Shown here piece by piece: positions 50,933-59,232 of a stretch of DNA of 64,000 bases. Position 1 is the stretch's first letter, and each line of letters starts with the position of its first letter. Source of the DNA: Leifsonia sp. 71-9 (GTDB lineage: Bacteria > Actinomycetota > Actinomycetes > Actinomycetales > Microbacteriaceae). A program made the position numbers and the translations under genes. The stretch lies in the NCBI RefSeq assembly GCF_001898805.1, contig NZ_MKVJ01000018.1, positions 142,206 through 206,205 on the forward strand, written 5' to 3'. The notes beneath the pieces were generated by a model. That model was not told where the DNA came from. It worked only from the letters and a program-made list of their open reading frames with translations, and searched no databases.

Positions 50933-51976
50933 ATGCCGGACGACACCCCGAACACCCTTCCCGGTGTCTCGTATGTGATGCCCGTGCTGAACGAGGCGAC
51001 GCACGTGCGCGCCGCGGTCGACAGCCTGCTCGACCAGGACTACGCCGGCCCGATCGAGGTCACCGTCGCCCTGGGCCCGAGCATCGACGGCACCACGGAG
51101 CTGGTGGCGGAGCTCGCCGCCGTCGACTCCCGCATCCGGATCGTCGACAACGTCGTGGGTTCCACGCCAGCCGGGCTGAACCTCGCCATCCGGGAGTCCC
51201 GCTACCCGATCGTCGTCCGCGTCGACGCGCACAGCGTGCTGCCGTCCGACTACACCCGCATCGCGGTCGAGACGATCCTCGAGACCGGCGCCGACAACGT
51301 CGGCGGCCTGATGGACGCCCAGGGCACCACCGATTTCGAGCGCGCGGTCGCCCGCGCCTACGGCAGCAGGGTCGGTCTCGGCGGCACGAAGCTCCACGTC
51401 GGCGGTGACGCCGGCCCGGCCGAGACGGTCTACCTCGGCGTGTTCCGCCGCGACCGCCTCCTGGAGGTCGGCCTGTTCGACGAGGAGATCAAGCGCGGCC
51501 AGGACTGGGAGCTCAACCGCCGGATCCGCGCCGCCGGCGGCACCGTCTGGTTCACGCCGCGGCTCACGGTCACCTACCGTCCGCGCCCCAATCTCTACCG
51601 GCTCGGGCGGCAGTTCTTCTCGACCGGCATCTGGCGGGGCGAGCTCGCCCGCCGCTACCCGGCCTCGAACGGTCTGCGCTACTTCGCACCGCCGGTCATG
51701 GTGCTCGGCGTCGCCATCGGCACCCTGCTCGGGATCGCCGGCATCGTCCAGGCGGTGCTGGGCGCCACCCCGTGGCTGCTCTGGGGATTCGCCGCCCCGG
51801 TCTTCTACGTGCTGATCGACGTCGTCTCGGCGCTGCTCTGGGGGAGGCGCGACGGTTTTCGCCCGTTCCTCTGGTTTCTCGTAGTCTTGCCGTGCATCCA
51901 TTTCTGCTGGGGGATCGGATTCGTTCTCGGATACCTCTCCCTCACGCGCAACATCACGGCCCACACGGGAAGGTAG
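50933..51976 (+). CDS. Family 2 glycosyltransferase with C-terminal membrane helices
   Basis: 347 residues. GT-A fold: VSYVMPVLNEATHVRAAVDSLLDQDY, VRVDAHSVLP (the DxH/DxD-type metal motif is DAH), GGTKLHVGGDAG, EEIKRGQDWELNRRIR (EDxELxxR-like catalytic region is QDWELNRR). Three membrane helices near the C-terminus (about 255-340). Likely adds sugar to a lipid-linked envelope glycan. Start uncertain: ATG 50924 and ATG 50933 are both in frame and neither has a strong SD. First of a three-gene cluster; the CDP-alcohol transferase starts 2 nt after its stop. Confidence 0.83.
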   Translation: MPDDTPNTLPGVSYVMPVLNEATHVRAAVDSLLDQDYAGPIEVTVALGPSIDGTTELVAELAAVDSRIRIVDNVVGSTPAGLNLAIRESRYPIVVRVDAHSVLPSDYTRIAVETILETGADNVGGLMDAQGTTDFERAVARAYGSRVGLGGTKLHVGGDAGPAETVYLGVFRRDRLLEVGLFDEEIKRGQDWELNRRIRAAGGTVWFTPRLTVTYRPRPNLYRLGRQFFSTGIWRGELARRYPASNGLRYFAPPVMVLGVAIGTLLGIAGIVQAVLGATPWLLWGFAAPVFYVLIDVVSALLWGRRDGFRPFLWFLVVLPCIHFCWGIGFVLGYLSLTRNITAHTGR

Positions 51977-51978
51977 GC

Positions 51979-52797
51979 ATGTCAGCACAGGGAAGCGGGG
52001 CGCGGACCACGCGGCCGGCCTCGATCGCCGAGCTGAAAGCCGTCGCGCAGCCGCCGGAGGTCCGCGGCCGACGCAACGCCGAGCACTGGACGGCGTCGCT
52101 GTACCTGCGCAATCTGTCCCCGTACCTCACGTGGATCCTGCTCAAGACGTCGATCTCCGCCAACGGCGTGACCGGGCTGATGATCCTCACGGGCTGGGCC
52201 ACGGCCGCGAGCCTGCTGATCCCCGGGATCGGCGGAGCCGCCCTCGCTCTCATCCTCGGGCAGCTGCAGATGCTGGTCGACTGCTGCGACGGGGAGGTCG
52301 CGCGCTGGCGCAAGACCTCGTCGCCGGCCGGGATCTTCCTCGACAACGTCGGCCATTACACGACCGAGACCCTCATCGCGATCGCCCTCGGCGTCCGGGC
52401 GGCGGGCTTCCCGTTCGAGGCGCCGCAGGACTTCCTCTGGACGAACCTCGGCACGCTGCTCGCCCTCCTCATCGTGCTCAACAAGGCCCTGAACGACATG
52501 GTGCGCGTCGCGCGTGCCAACGCCGGGCTGCCGAAGCTCGCGGACACGCAGGCCGCCTACGCGCCGACCAACGGCGTGATCGCCCGGCTGCGCCGCGCCG
52601 CGCGGTTCCTGCCGTTCCACCGCCTGTACCACTCCGTCGAGCTGACGATCATGATCTTCGTCTTCGCCATCGTCGGACTCTTCATCGGCTCCGTGCTCGC
52701 CGACCGCATCCTCCTCTCCGTGCTCGTGCCGCTCGCGCTCCTCGCGGTCGTCGGGCACTTCGTGGCGATCATGGCCTCCCGGCGCGTCCGTGGCTGA
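51979..52797 (+). CDS. CDP-alcohol phosphatidyltransferase family membrane protein
   Basis: 272 residues, about six membrane helices. The CDP-OH-P signature DCCDGEVARWRKTSSPAG-IFLDNVGH fits DGx2ARx8Gx3Dx3D except that the last Asp, the proposed catalytic base, is His. Canonical members join a CDP-activated lipid or polyol to an alcohol. The His is seen in some glycan-associated paralogues to my knowledge, so the product may be a polyol-phosphate rather than a phospholipid (inference). ATG with GGAAGGTAGG upstream. Overlaps the next glycosyltransferase gene by 8 nt. Confidence 0.8.
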   Translation: MSAQGSGARTTRPASIAELKAVAQPPEVRGRRNAEHWTASLYLRNLSPYLTWILLKTSISANGVTGLMILTGWATAASLLIPGIGGAALALILGQLQMLVDCCDGEVARWRKTSSPAGIFLDNVGHYTTETLIAIALGVRAAGFPFEAPQDFLWTNLGTLLALLIVLNKALNDMVRVARANAGLPKLADTQAAYAPTNGVIARLRRAARFLPFHRLYHSVELTIMIFVFAIVGLFIGSVLADRILLSVLVPLALLAVVGHFVAIMASRRVRG

Positions 52798-53674
52798 GCT
52801 GCCCACGGTCGGCGTCGTGGTGCTCACTCAGGGCACCCGGCCCGTCGAGCTCCGGAACGGGCTCGACTCGGTCGCGGCGCAGCAGGGCGTCCGCACCGAC
52901 ATCGTCGTGGTCGGCAACGGCTGGGACCCGGCCGGCGCCGACCCGGCTCTGCCCGCCGGGGTCGCGACGCTCGCTCTGCCCGAGAACCTCGGCATCCCGG
53001 CCGGCCGCAACAAGGGGGTGCCGCTGGTCGAGGGGGAGTGGCTGTTCTTCCTCGACGACGACGCCAGCATCCCCTCGCCGCACTTCCTCGCCGACGCGAT
53101 CCGGAAGCTCACCGACGATCCGTCGATCGGGATGCTGCAGCCCCGGCTCGCCGACCCCGAGGGAGGGGAGTCGCCGCGCCGGTGGATCCCGCGCATCCGC
53201 AAGGGCGACCCCGCGTCGTCGAGCAACGTGTTCTCGGTGCTCGAGGCCGCGATCGTGCTGCCCCGCGCGGTGTTCGAGCGCGCGGGGGGATGGGCGGATC
53301 CGTTCTTCTACGCCCACGAGGGCATCGATCTCGCCTGGAAGGTGTGGGATCAGGACCGCCGCGTCTGGTACGCCGGCGACCTGCTCGCCGAGCACCCCTC
53401 CGTGTCGCCCACGCGTCACGCCTACTACTACCGCCTCAACGCGCGCAACCGTGTCTGGCTGGCGCGCAGGAACCTCCCCGCCGTCCTCGTGCCGTTCTAC
53501 GTGGGGTCGTGGACGGGCATCCAGCTGCTGCGCTGGTTCCGCAAACCCGCCGTGCTCCGCGCGTGGTTCGCGGGCTGGTGGGAAGGGTGGCGCACGGATC
53601 CCGGGGAGCGGCGCCCGATCCGCTGGCGCACCGTGTGGCGCATGACGCTCGCCGGGCGGCCGCCGATCGTCTGA
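52790..53674 (+). CDS. Family 2 glycosyltransferase
   Basis: 294 residues. VGVVVLTQGTRPVELRNGLDSV, PAGRNKGVPLVEGEWLFFLDDD (DDD metal motif), FYAHEGIDLAWKVWD. GT-A fold with a C-terminal amphipathic or membrane-associated helix (AVLVPFYVGSWTGIQLLRWF). Related to rhamnosyl/galactofuranosyl-type transferases, but the donor cannot be told. GTG start inside the CDP-alcohol transferase gene (8-nt overlap). The three genes from 50933 are one operon for an envelope glycan or glycolipid. Confidence 0.83.
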   Translation: MAELPTVGVVVLTQGTRPVELRNGLDSVAAQQGVRTDIVVVGNGWDPAGADPALPAGVATLALPENLGIPAGRNKGVPLVEGEWLFFLDDDASIPSPHFLADAIRKLTDDPSIGMLQPRLADPEGGESPRRWIPRIRKGDPASSSNVFSVLEAAIVLPRAVFERAGGWADPFFYAHEGIDLAWKVWDQDRRVWYAGDLLAEHPSVSPTRHAYYYRLNARNRVWLARRNLPAVLVPFYVGSWTGIQLLRWFRKPAVLRAWFAGWWEGWRTDPGERRPIRWRTVWRMTLAGRPPIV

Positions 53675-53681
53675 GCGCCGG

Positions 53682-54590
53682 TCAGGGCGTGTCCGGTCGA
53701 TCCACCCCGTCGGCGGCTTCGAGCTCCGGTCGCGACGGCTGGCCGTCTTTCGCGCCGCGTCGGCGGGGGAGCGCACCGCGGACGACGGTGCCGACGCGCA
53801 TGACCCGGGCACCGGTGGCGCGCCCCAGGCGCAGAGTGGCCCCCGGACCGTCCGTCGGCTGCAGCGCGTCGGGAACGACGAGGGGCGCGGCGCCGAAGGC
53901 GAGCCGCGAGTTCTGCACGACCCGGCGCCCCAGGATGTTGTTGCCGGCGCCGCCGATGACGGCACCCACGCCGAACGGGATGGCGCGCGCGAGCATCCCG
54001 GCGCCGCCGCGGACGGCGAACTGCCGCAGGAAGACGCTCTTGAGCCGATCGACCAGCGGCCCGACGACCATCGACGGCAGCGTCGACGTGACGAGCTCGC
54101 CCCAGTACGCCGTGCGCGTCACGCTCGCGCCGCCCACCTGCCCGGCGAGCTGACGGACCAGGTCCGAACCCTCGCGGCCGAGCATCATGGTGAGCACGAG
54201 CGCCCGCGCGCGCTGAGGGTCGTAGACCGCGATCCCGTGGAGCTCGCTGAGCGACTGCGCGTAGAGGGCGGTGGCCTCCAGGAATCCGGCCGTCTCGAGG
54301 CCGGAGAGGGCGAGGGTGATGCCGGTTCCGATGGCGGGGATCACGGCGGTCGCACCGACGGCCGCGCCTCCCGTGGTCACGGCGGCCAGATACCGTCGCT
54401 CGAGGATCGCGGCCAGCTCCGGTCCTGTCGCGTCGGGATGGCGGCGGCGCAGGGTGCGGAGGTGCGCCACGACGGCCGGGCGCTGGATGCCCAGGAAGCG
54501 GTCGAGGGTGGCGTCGACGAGGCGCGGCGTGTCACCGCCGCGCGGGGGGCCGCCGGTCACGGACACGTACGGTTGCTGCTTCTTGGCCAT
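53682..54590 (-). CDS. Conserved hypothetical Gly/Ala-rich membrane-associated protein
   Basis: 302 residues. AAVTTGGAAVGATAVIPAIGTGITLALSGLETAGFLEATALYAQSLSELHG is a glycine-rich membrane hairpin resembling EcsC-like proteins; later GGAGMLARAIPFGVGAVIGGAGN is a second such hairpin. The C-terminal 70 residues are basic and disordered. The family is unnamed to me. ATG at 54590 has TACACT 8 nt upstream (leaderless). Convergent with the glycosyltransferase gene at a 7-nt gap and divergent from the XRE gene. Confidence 0.65.
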   Translation of the reverse strand: MAKKQQPYVSVTGGPPRGGDTPRLVDATLDRFLGIQRPAVVAHLRTLRRRHPDATGPELAAILERRYLAAVTTGGAAVGATAVIPAIGTGITLALSGLETAGFLEATALYAQSLSELHGIAVYDPQRARALVLTMMLGREGSDLVRQLAGQVGGASVTRTAYWGELVTSTLPSMVVGPLVDRLKSVFLRQFAVRGGAGMLARAIPFGVGAVIGGAGNNILGRRVVQNSRLAFGAAPLVVPDALQPTDGPGATLRLGRATGARVMRVGTVVRGALPRRRGAKDGQPSRPELEAADGVDRPDTP

Positions 54591-54604
54591 CGGTACCGAG
54601 TGTA

Positions 54605-54732
54605 GGCGTTGGACCTGGAGCGTTCGCACCCCTTGTCAATACTTGTGTTTTATGCACTTACATCCTGAGGCCGGTGCGCGGGAGGCGCTCGTGCTCTGGC
54701 CCGCCGGCCGCCGCGTGATTAGTAATAGGTGG
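54605..54732. promoter_or_regulatory. Divergent intergenic region with AT-rich patch
   Basis: 128-nt spacer between the hypothetical gene and the XRE regulator. The stretch 54633-54658 (ttgtcaatacttgtg and following) is AT-rich for this genome. It holds TTGTCA on the plus strand and TTGACA on the minus strand in the same bases. A possible operator for the XRE protein. Confidence 0.35.
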
Positions 54733-55035
54733 ATGATCGAACCACTCTCGCCGGCCGCACGCATCTTCGGAGAACGGATCCGTAGAGCACGGCTGGAGCT
54801 CGGCCTCAGCCAGGAGGCCGTTGCCGAGCTCGCCCAGATGCACGTCACCAACTTCGGCAAGATCGAGCGCGGCACGGCCAATCCCAGCTTCCTCACCGTC
54901 CTCCGCATCGCGAGCGTGCTCGGCCAGGAACTTGCCACCCTGACGGACGGCATCACCGCCGAGCACCTGCCGGACGAGCTCGGGGTCCTCACCGCCGCCG
55001 ACTTCATCCGGGCCCGGGATCGCGCCACCGGCTGA
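54733..55035 (+). CDS. XRE-family HTH transcriptional regulator
   Basis: 100 residues. Helix-turn-helix (about 15-70; IRRARLELGLSQEAVAELAQMHVTNFGKIERGTANPSFLTVLRIASVL) with a short helical tail. Lacks an effector domain. The ATG at 54733 has TAGTAA 7 nt upstream (leaderless-like) and AGG 3-5 nt upstream. An in-frame ATG at 54651 would add 27 residues not seen in the family. Target unknown; the divergent gene is the obvious candidate. Confidence 0.85.
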   Translation: MIEPLSPAARIFGERIRRARLELGLSQEAVAELAQMHVTNFGKIERGTANPSFLTVLRIASVLGQELATLTDGITAEHLPDELGVLTAADFIRARDRATG

Positions 55036-55094
55036 GCAGGCGCACTCCGCGCGGCACGGAAGCGGCCCCGCCGCCACCGCGCCGCGCGAGCGCA

Positions 55095-55403
55095 TCAGAA
55101 CGCGATCTGCCAGAGGTACTCCCGGCCGTCGGGCGGGAACCAGCGGACGACGAGGAGCGTGTCGCGCGCCGGGTCGCGGCCGGACAGGCTCGCCCGGACC
55201 GCCTCGCCCGGGCGGACGGAGGCGGGCGCGCTGACCTGGAGCCGGGAGCTCCCGGCGACGCTGACGCTGACGCCGTTGAGCACCTCCCGGCTCGTGTTGA
55301 CGATCCGGTAGTGCGGGGCCGTGCTGCGGTCGACGCGCCACGGAACCCGATAGGCGAACCGGCGGAGACGAAGGGCGGGACGAGGGCTGCGAAGGTTTCT
55401 CAT
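55095..55403 (-). CDS. Small hypothetical beta-rich protein
   Basis: 102 residues, basic N-terminus (MRNLRSPRPALRLRRFAYRV), then alternating beta-strand pattern (HYRIVNTSREVLNGVSVSVAGSS..., VRASLSGRDPARDTLLVVRWFPPDG). Looks like a small Ig-like or CARDB-like fold; no signal peptide. The ATG at 55403 has TAACGT 7 nt upstream (leaderless). No family recognised, and no link to its neighbours. Confidence 0.55.
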   Translation of the reverse strand: MRNLRSPRPALRLRRFAYRVPWRVDRSTAPHYRIVNTSREVLNGVSVSVAGSSRLQVSAPASVRPGEAVRASLSGRDPARDTLLVVRWFPPDGREYLWQIAF

Positions 55404-55542
55404 GCCGCCGACGTTAGCCACCCCGTCCGACGCTCCCGGCCCCGAATCGGGCAGATAAGCCACATCGGGGGATAACTCGACGGAATTCTTTCTGTGGAGG
55501 GTTTCATGCCTCCCTGGAAAAGCGCCCTGATCGGGGAATTCG

Positions 55543-56277
55543 TCAGCTTCCGTAGTCCTGGTTGTAAAGGTCGAGGACGTCCGAGATCGGCCCGTCCAGC
55601 ACGAGCCGGCCCTTGTCCAGGTAGAGCCCCCTGGCGCAGAACCGGCGGAGGTCCTTCTCGTTGTGGGAGACGAAGAAGAGCGTCCGGCCCCCGGCGAGGA
55701 GCTCGTCGATCCGCCGGTAGCACTTCTCCCGGAAGCCGCGGTCGCCGACGGCCAGCACCTCGTCGACGAGGAGCATGGGCTCTTCGAGCTGCGAGATCAC
55801 GGAGAACGCGATGCGGACCTTCATCCCGCTGGACAGGTGCTTGTACGGGGTGTCGACGAAGTCGCCGATCTCGGCGAAGTCGATGATCTCGCCGAACCGC
55901 GCGTCGATCTGCGCCCGCGTCATGCCGTGCAGCCCCGCGGTGAGGTACACGTTGTCGCGAACGGTGAGGTCGTCCACGAACCCGCCGGTGATCTCGATGA
56001 GGGGAGCGACGCCCTCGTGGACGCGCACCGAGCCCTCGTCGGGCAGCAGCACGCCGGCCACCAGCTTCAGGAGGGTGGACTTGCCCTGACCGTTGCGGCC
56101 CACCACGCCGATGGCCTCTCCGGACTCGACCTGGAACGACACATCGCGCAGCGGCCAGAAGTCGTCCGGGCGGGTGCGGCGCTCGCGCGACGCGAAGAGG
56201 TCCTTGAACGACCGGCGCGCACCGCGGTTGCGGCGGAACCGCACGCCGAGACCACGGACATCGATGACGGCGGCCAC
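55543..56277 (-). CDS. Polysaccharide ABC exporter ATPase (Wzt/TagH type)
   Basis: 244 residues. Walker A GRNGQGKST (about 60-68), signature HLSSGMKVRIAFS, Walker B MLLVDEVLAVGD, switch FVSHN. These are the marks of the Wzt/RfbE/TagH subfamily that exports lipid-linked glycans or teichoic acids. It lacks a C-terminal carbohydrate-binding domain, so no cargo cap recognition is built in. GTG immediately follows the permease stop codon, with AAGGAG 6 nt upstream. Partner of 56278. Confidence 0.9.
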   Translation of the reverse strand: MAAVIDVRGLGVRFRRNRGARRSFKDLFASRERRTRPDDFWPLRDVSFQVESGEAIGVVGRNGQGKSTLLKLVAGVLLPDEGSVRVHEGVAPLIEITGGFVDDLTVRDNVYLTAGLHGMTRAQIDARFGEIIDFAEIGDFVDTPYKHLSSGMKVRIAFSVISQLEEPMLLVDEVLAVGDRGFREKCYRRIDELLAGGRTLFFVSHNEKDLRRFCARGLYLDKGRLVLDGPISDVLDLYNQDYGS

Positions 56278-57165
56278 TCAGATCTCCTTCAGCACATCGC
56301 GCTCGAAGCGCTTGAACACGAGCCAGCCGACGAGCAGGATCAGCAGCGACATCCCGGCGCTCACCCCGACGAGGAACCAGTCCAGCTCCTGGGCGAAGAA
56401 CGTGGCGCGGTACAGGCTGAAGATGCCCGTCAGTGGATTGAACGCGGACCAGAAGTGCACCGAGAACAGGGTGTCCGCCTGGGCGCCGGGATGCGAGGCC
56501 ACGTAGGCCGCGCAGTGCTTGGCCGCGACGGTCGCGCCGCCGCAGCCGCCCGGCAGGTCGCGGGCGCTGTAGATGATGGGGGACGCGTAGAACAGGAACC
56601 GGAGCCCGAGCTTGACCACGCGCTCCAGGTCGCGGAACAGCACGACGAGGGGCGCGATCAGGAGCCCGATGCCCACGGTGAGGATCGTCTGGATGACGAC
56701 CGCGAGCGGGAACAGCAGGATGTCGACGTTGACCTTCGCCCCGGTGGCGATCGCGAACACGGCGAGCACCGGCAGCGACAACAGGAACTCGATGCCCTTC
56801 GACGCGACGATCCGGTTGACCCAGATGGTGCGCGGGATCATCGTCGAGCGGATCAGCTTCGCCTCGCGCAGGAACGCCCGCGTGCTGTCCGAGACGGCGC
56901 CGTTGAACCACATCCACGGCAGCAGGGCCGTCAGCAGGAACACGATGTACGGCTCCTCGCCGACGCCGCGATGGAAGACGACCGTGAAGACGAACCAGTA
57001 GATGCCGCTCATCACGAGCGGATCCAGGATCGACCACAGGTAGCCGAGGGCGCTGGTCGAGTAGCGGACGCGCAGATCGCGCTTCGTCAGCAGCCAGAGC
57101 GAGTGCCGGTAGCGCGTGAAGCGCGTCCGCTGCGCAGGGCGCACCTCAAGCGAAGAACTGGTCAC
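56278..57165 (-). CDS. Polysaccharide ABC exporter permease (Wzm/TagG type)
   Basis: 295 residues, six membrane helices (ABC-2 family): TKRDLRVRYSTSALGYLWSILDPL, LLPWMWFNGAVSDSTRAFL, LFYASPIIYSARDLP. An extracellular loop contains three Cys (about 215-235; GGCGGATVAAKHC). GTG at 57165 has TACGAT 8 nt upstream (leaderless), so exporter transcription starts here. Exports envelope glycan with 55543. Upstream is the nucleotidyltransferase gene with a small hairpin between. Confidence 0.9.
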   Translation of the reverse strand: MTSSSLEVRPAQRTRFTRYRHSLWLLTKRDLRVRYSTSALGYLWSILDPLVMSGIYWFVFTVVFHRGVGEEPYIVFLLTALLPWMWFNGAVSDSTRAFLREAKLIRSTMIPRTIWVNRIVASKGIEFLLSLPVLAVFAIATGAKVNVDILLFPLAVVIQTILTVGIGLLIAPLVVLFRDLERVVKLGLRFLFYASPIIYSARDLPGGCGGATVAAKHCAAYVASHPGAQADTLFSVHFWSAFNPLTGIFSLYRATFFAQELDWFLVGVSAGMSLLILLVGWLVFKRFERDVLKEI

Positions 57166-57188
57166 GAGTACCCATCGTATTGATCGAA

Positions 57189-57211
57189 GCTGCGTGAGAC
57201 GTTCACGCAGC
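57189..57211 (-). terminator. Hairpin between nucleotidyltransferase and exporter
   Basis: GCTGCGTGA and TCACGCAGC form a 9-bp stem with a 5-nt loop downstream of the minus-strand nucleotidyltransferase stop; no strong U-tract. Confidence 0.5.
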
Positions 57212-57216
57212 GACGA

Positions 57217-57909
57217 CTACACGAAAAGATTCGCGCGCTCGAGGTCCTCCTGGAAGTCGACCTCGACGGCGTACAGGTCGGAGATGTCGACCGGCTCGAC
57301 CAGCAGGCGGTCCTGCTCGATCGCGAGCTCGATGCCGCGCTCGAAGTAGTCCTGGTCGGCGACGCGCTGCAGCTGGCGCAGCAGGGCGGCCTTGTCGGTG
57401 CTCGAGATGTAGTTGATGCCGACGGCCTCGCCGAGCCCGCCCTTGACGGTCTTGGAGAGCTCGTTGATGTAGCCCTCGGGACCGGTCGTGTACTTGACCT
57501 CCTCGTCGGCGACCGACGAGGTGTTGACGGTCACGAAGGTCTGGTCGCGGTTCACCATCGCCGCGCCGCGGACGAGGACGGCCGGGTCGAAGACGACGTC
57601 GCCGTTCATCCAGAGCACGCCGCCCGGGGCCGAGGCCTGCAGGGCGCGCATGAGGCTCTTGGAGGTGTTCGTCTGGTCGTACTGCTCGTTGTAGACGAAC
57701 TCGGCGTCGGGGAACGCCTCGATGATGTGCTCGAGCTTGTAGCCGACGACGATCGTGACCTTGGCGTCCTTGCCGAAGGCGGCGTGGATGTTGTCGAACT
57801 GCTGCTGCATGATGGTGCGGCCGTCGTTCAGCTCGGTCAGCGGCTTCGGAAGGCTGCGGCCGAGTCGGCTGCCCATACCGGCCGCGAGGATCACTACCTG
57901 GGTCGTCAC
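57217..57909 (-). CDS. LicC-like sugar/choline-phosphate nucleotidyltransferase
   Basis: 230 residues. N-terminal VVILAAGMGSRLG and PKPLTEL are the nucleotidyltransferase signature, VLWMNGDVVF holds the metal Asp, and NTSKSLMRAL resembles phosphocholine cytidylyltransferase (LicC) members. It likely makes a CDP- or NDP-activated alcohol or sugar for envelope decoration, perhaps feeding the exporter or the CDP-alcohol transferase at 51979 (inference). The GTG at 57909 has AAGGAG 6 nt upstream; the ATG at 57915 would touch the SD, so GTG is chosen. Confidence 0.83.
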   Translation of the reverse strand: MTTQVVILAAGMGSRLGRSLPKPLTELNDGRTIMQQQFDNIHAAFGKDAKVTIVVGYKLEHIIEAFPDAEFVYNEQYDQTNTSKSLMRALQASAPGGVLWMNGDVVFDPAVLVRGAAMVNRDQTFVTVNTSSVADEEVKYTTGPEGYINELSKTVKGGLGEAVGINYISSTDKAALLRQLQRVADQDYFERGIELAIEQDRLLVEPVDISDLYAVEVDFQEDLERANLFV

Positions 57910-58182
57910 AATCATCTCCTTGGAATCAGCACGGGCGGGCGATGCGGCCTCGTAGCCGTTCGCCGGGACTGGGACGCTTTCACCCAGGGTTCATCCGCGC
58001 TTACGCGTATCGACACCCCTTCATGCCTCGACCAGAATACCGACGGCCCCTTTCCGGGGGCAGGGGTTGACGGATGTCGTTGTGGGGTCGTTATGTACCT
58101 CACAGGTGTTTCAGAGGTGCCCGGCCGCGCCGGAATCGCCCAGAGGGGTCCCGAGGGCCGAGCGTCTTGGTACGTTAGCGGA
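57910..58182. promoter_or_regulatory. Divergent intergenic region
   Basis: 273 nt between the nucleotidyltransferase (minus) and the ABC exporter ATPase (plus). On the plus strand TTGACG (58067) and TTATGT (58091) are 18 nt apart, and TACGTT (58171) lies 6 nt before the GTG at 58183. Two start sites are possible for the exporter gene. Nothing else is recognised. Confidence 0.4.
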
Positions 58183-59232
58183 GTGAGTTTCGAGCGTGCG
58201 CGACAGGACGACGCCGAGCCCGTCGAGGGCGCGGTCGTCCCCGTCGAGCGCATGAGCGACCAGGGGGACACGGGGGACGGGATGACGGAGAGCAGCACGG
58301 ACGGGGCCGACGCCCCGGCGAAGCCGCGGTCCACGACCAGGCGCACGCCGGCGAAGACCGCCGCGGCCGCCACGGGCACGAGCACGCGGGCGCCGCGCAA
58401 GCGGAGCACGGCCGCGAAGCCGCGCACCTCGGCCGCGAGCGCGCCGAAGAGCGAGCCCGCGCCGGACCCGCGCCCCACGGTGCTGGCCGTCGCGGGTCTG
58501 CGCAAGCGCTTCGGCGACACGGTGGCCGTCGACGACGTCAGCCTCGACGTCCGCGAGGGCTCCTTCTACGGCATCGTCGGACCGAACGGCGCAGGCAAGA
58601 CCACGACCCTCTCGATGATCACCGGCCTCCTGCGCCCCGACGCGGGCTCGGTCGTCGTGCACGGCGTCGACGCCTGGGCGGAGCCCGTGCGCGCCAAGCA
58701 CGTGATCGGCGTGCTCCCCGATCGGCTGCGACTGTTCGACCGCCTCACGGGCGCCCAGTTCCTGCAGTACGCGGGCACGTTGCGCGGTCTCAGCGCGAAG
58801 ACGGTGCGCGCGCGCTCGACCGACCTCGCCGCCGCCTTCGGCATCGAGGACGCGCTCGACCGCCTCGTGACGGACTACTCGGCCGGAATGACCAAGAAGA
58901 TCGCGCTGGCCGCCGCGATGATCCACTCGCCGCGGCTCCTGGTGCTCGACGAGCCCTTCGAATCCGTCGATCCCGTCTCCGCGGCGAACGTGGTGGACAT
59001 CCTCCAGCGCTACACCGCCGCGGGAGGCACGGTCGTGCTCTCCAGCCACGGCATGGACATGATCCAGCGCGTCTGCGACAGCGTCGCGATCATCGTGCGC
59101 GGCCAGGTCCTCGCATCCGGGACCATCGACGAGGTGCGCGGCGAGCAGACCCTCGAGGAGCGGTTCGTCGACCTCGCCGGGGGACGCAAGGCAGCGGAGG
59201 GCATGGAGTGGTTGCACAGTTTCTCGGACTGA
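58183..59232 (+). CDS. ABC exporter ATPase with basic N-terminal extension
   Basis: 349 residues. An unusual N-terminal extension (about 1-100) rich in Lys/Arg/Ala/Thr (RTPAKTAAAATGTSTRAPRKR), histone-like, precedes the ATPase: Walker A GPNGAGKTT (about 130-138), signature DYSAGMTKKIALAA, Walker B LLVLDEPFESVDP, switch LSSHGMD. CcmA-type domain. The extension resembles the low-complexity tails of actinobacterial nucleoid proteins and has no obvious role. GTG 6 nt after TACGTT. Overlaps the permease gene by 25 nt. Confidence 0.87.
   Translation: MSFERARQDDAEPVEGAVVPVERMSDQGDTGDGMTESSTDGADAPAKPRSTTRRTPAKTAAAATGTSTRAPRKRSTAAKPRTSAASAPKSEPAPDPRPTVLAVAGLRKRFGDTVAVDDVSLDVREGSFYGIVGPNGAGKTTTLSMITGLLRPDAGSVVVHGVDAWAEPVRAKHVIGVLPDRLRLFDRLTGAQFLQYAGTLRGLSAKTVRARSTDLAAAFGIEDALDRLVTDYSAGMTKKIALAAAMIHSPRLLVLDEPFESVDPVSAANVVDILQRYTAAGGTVVLSSHGMDMIQRVCDSVAIIVRGQVLASGTIDEVRGEQTLEERFVDLAGGRKAAEGMEWLHSFSD

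Noticed and set aside
57189-57211. Operator or attachment-site reading of the 9-bp inverted repeat
   Set aside because: It lies just after a stop codon and before the next promoter, so a weak terminator is the simpler explanation.
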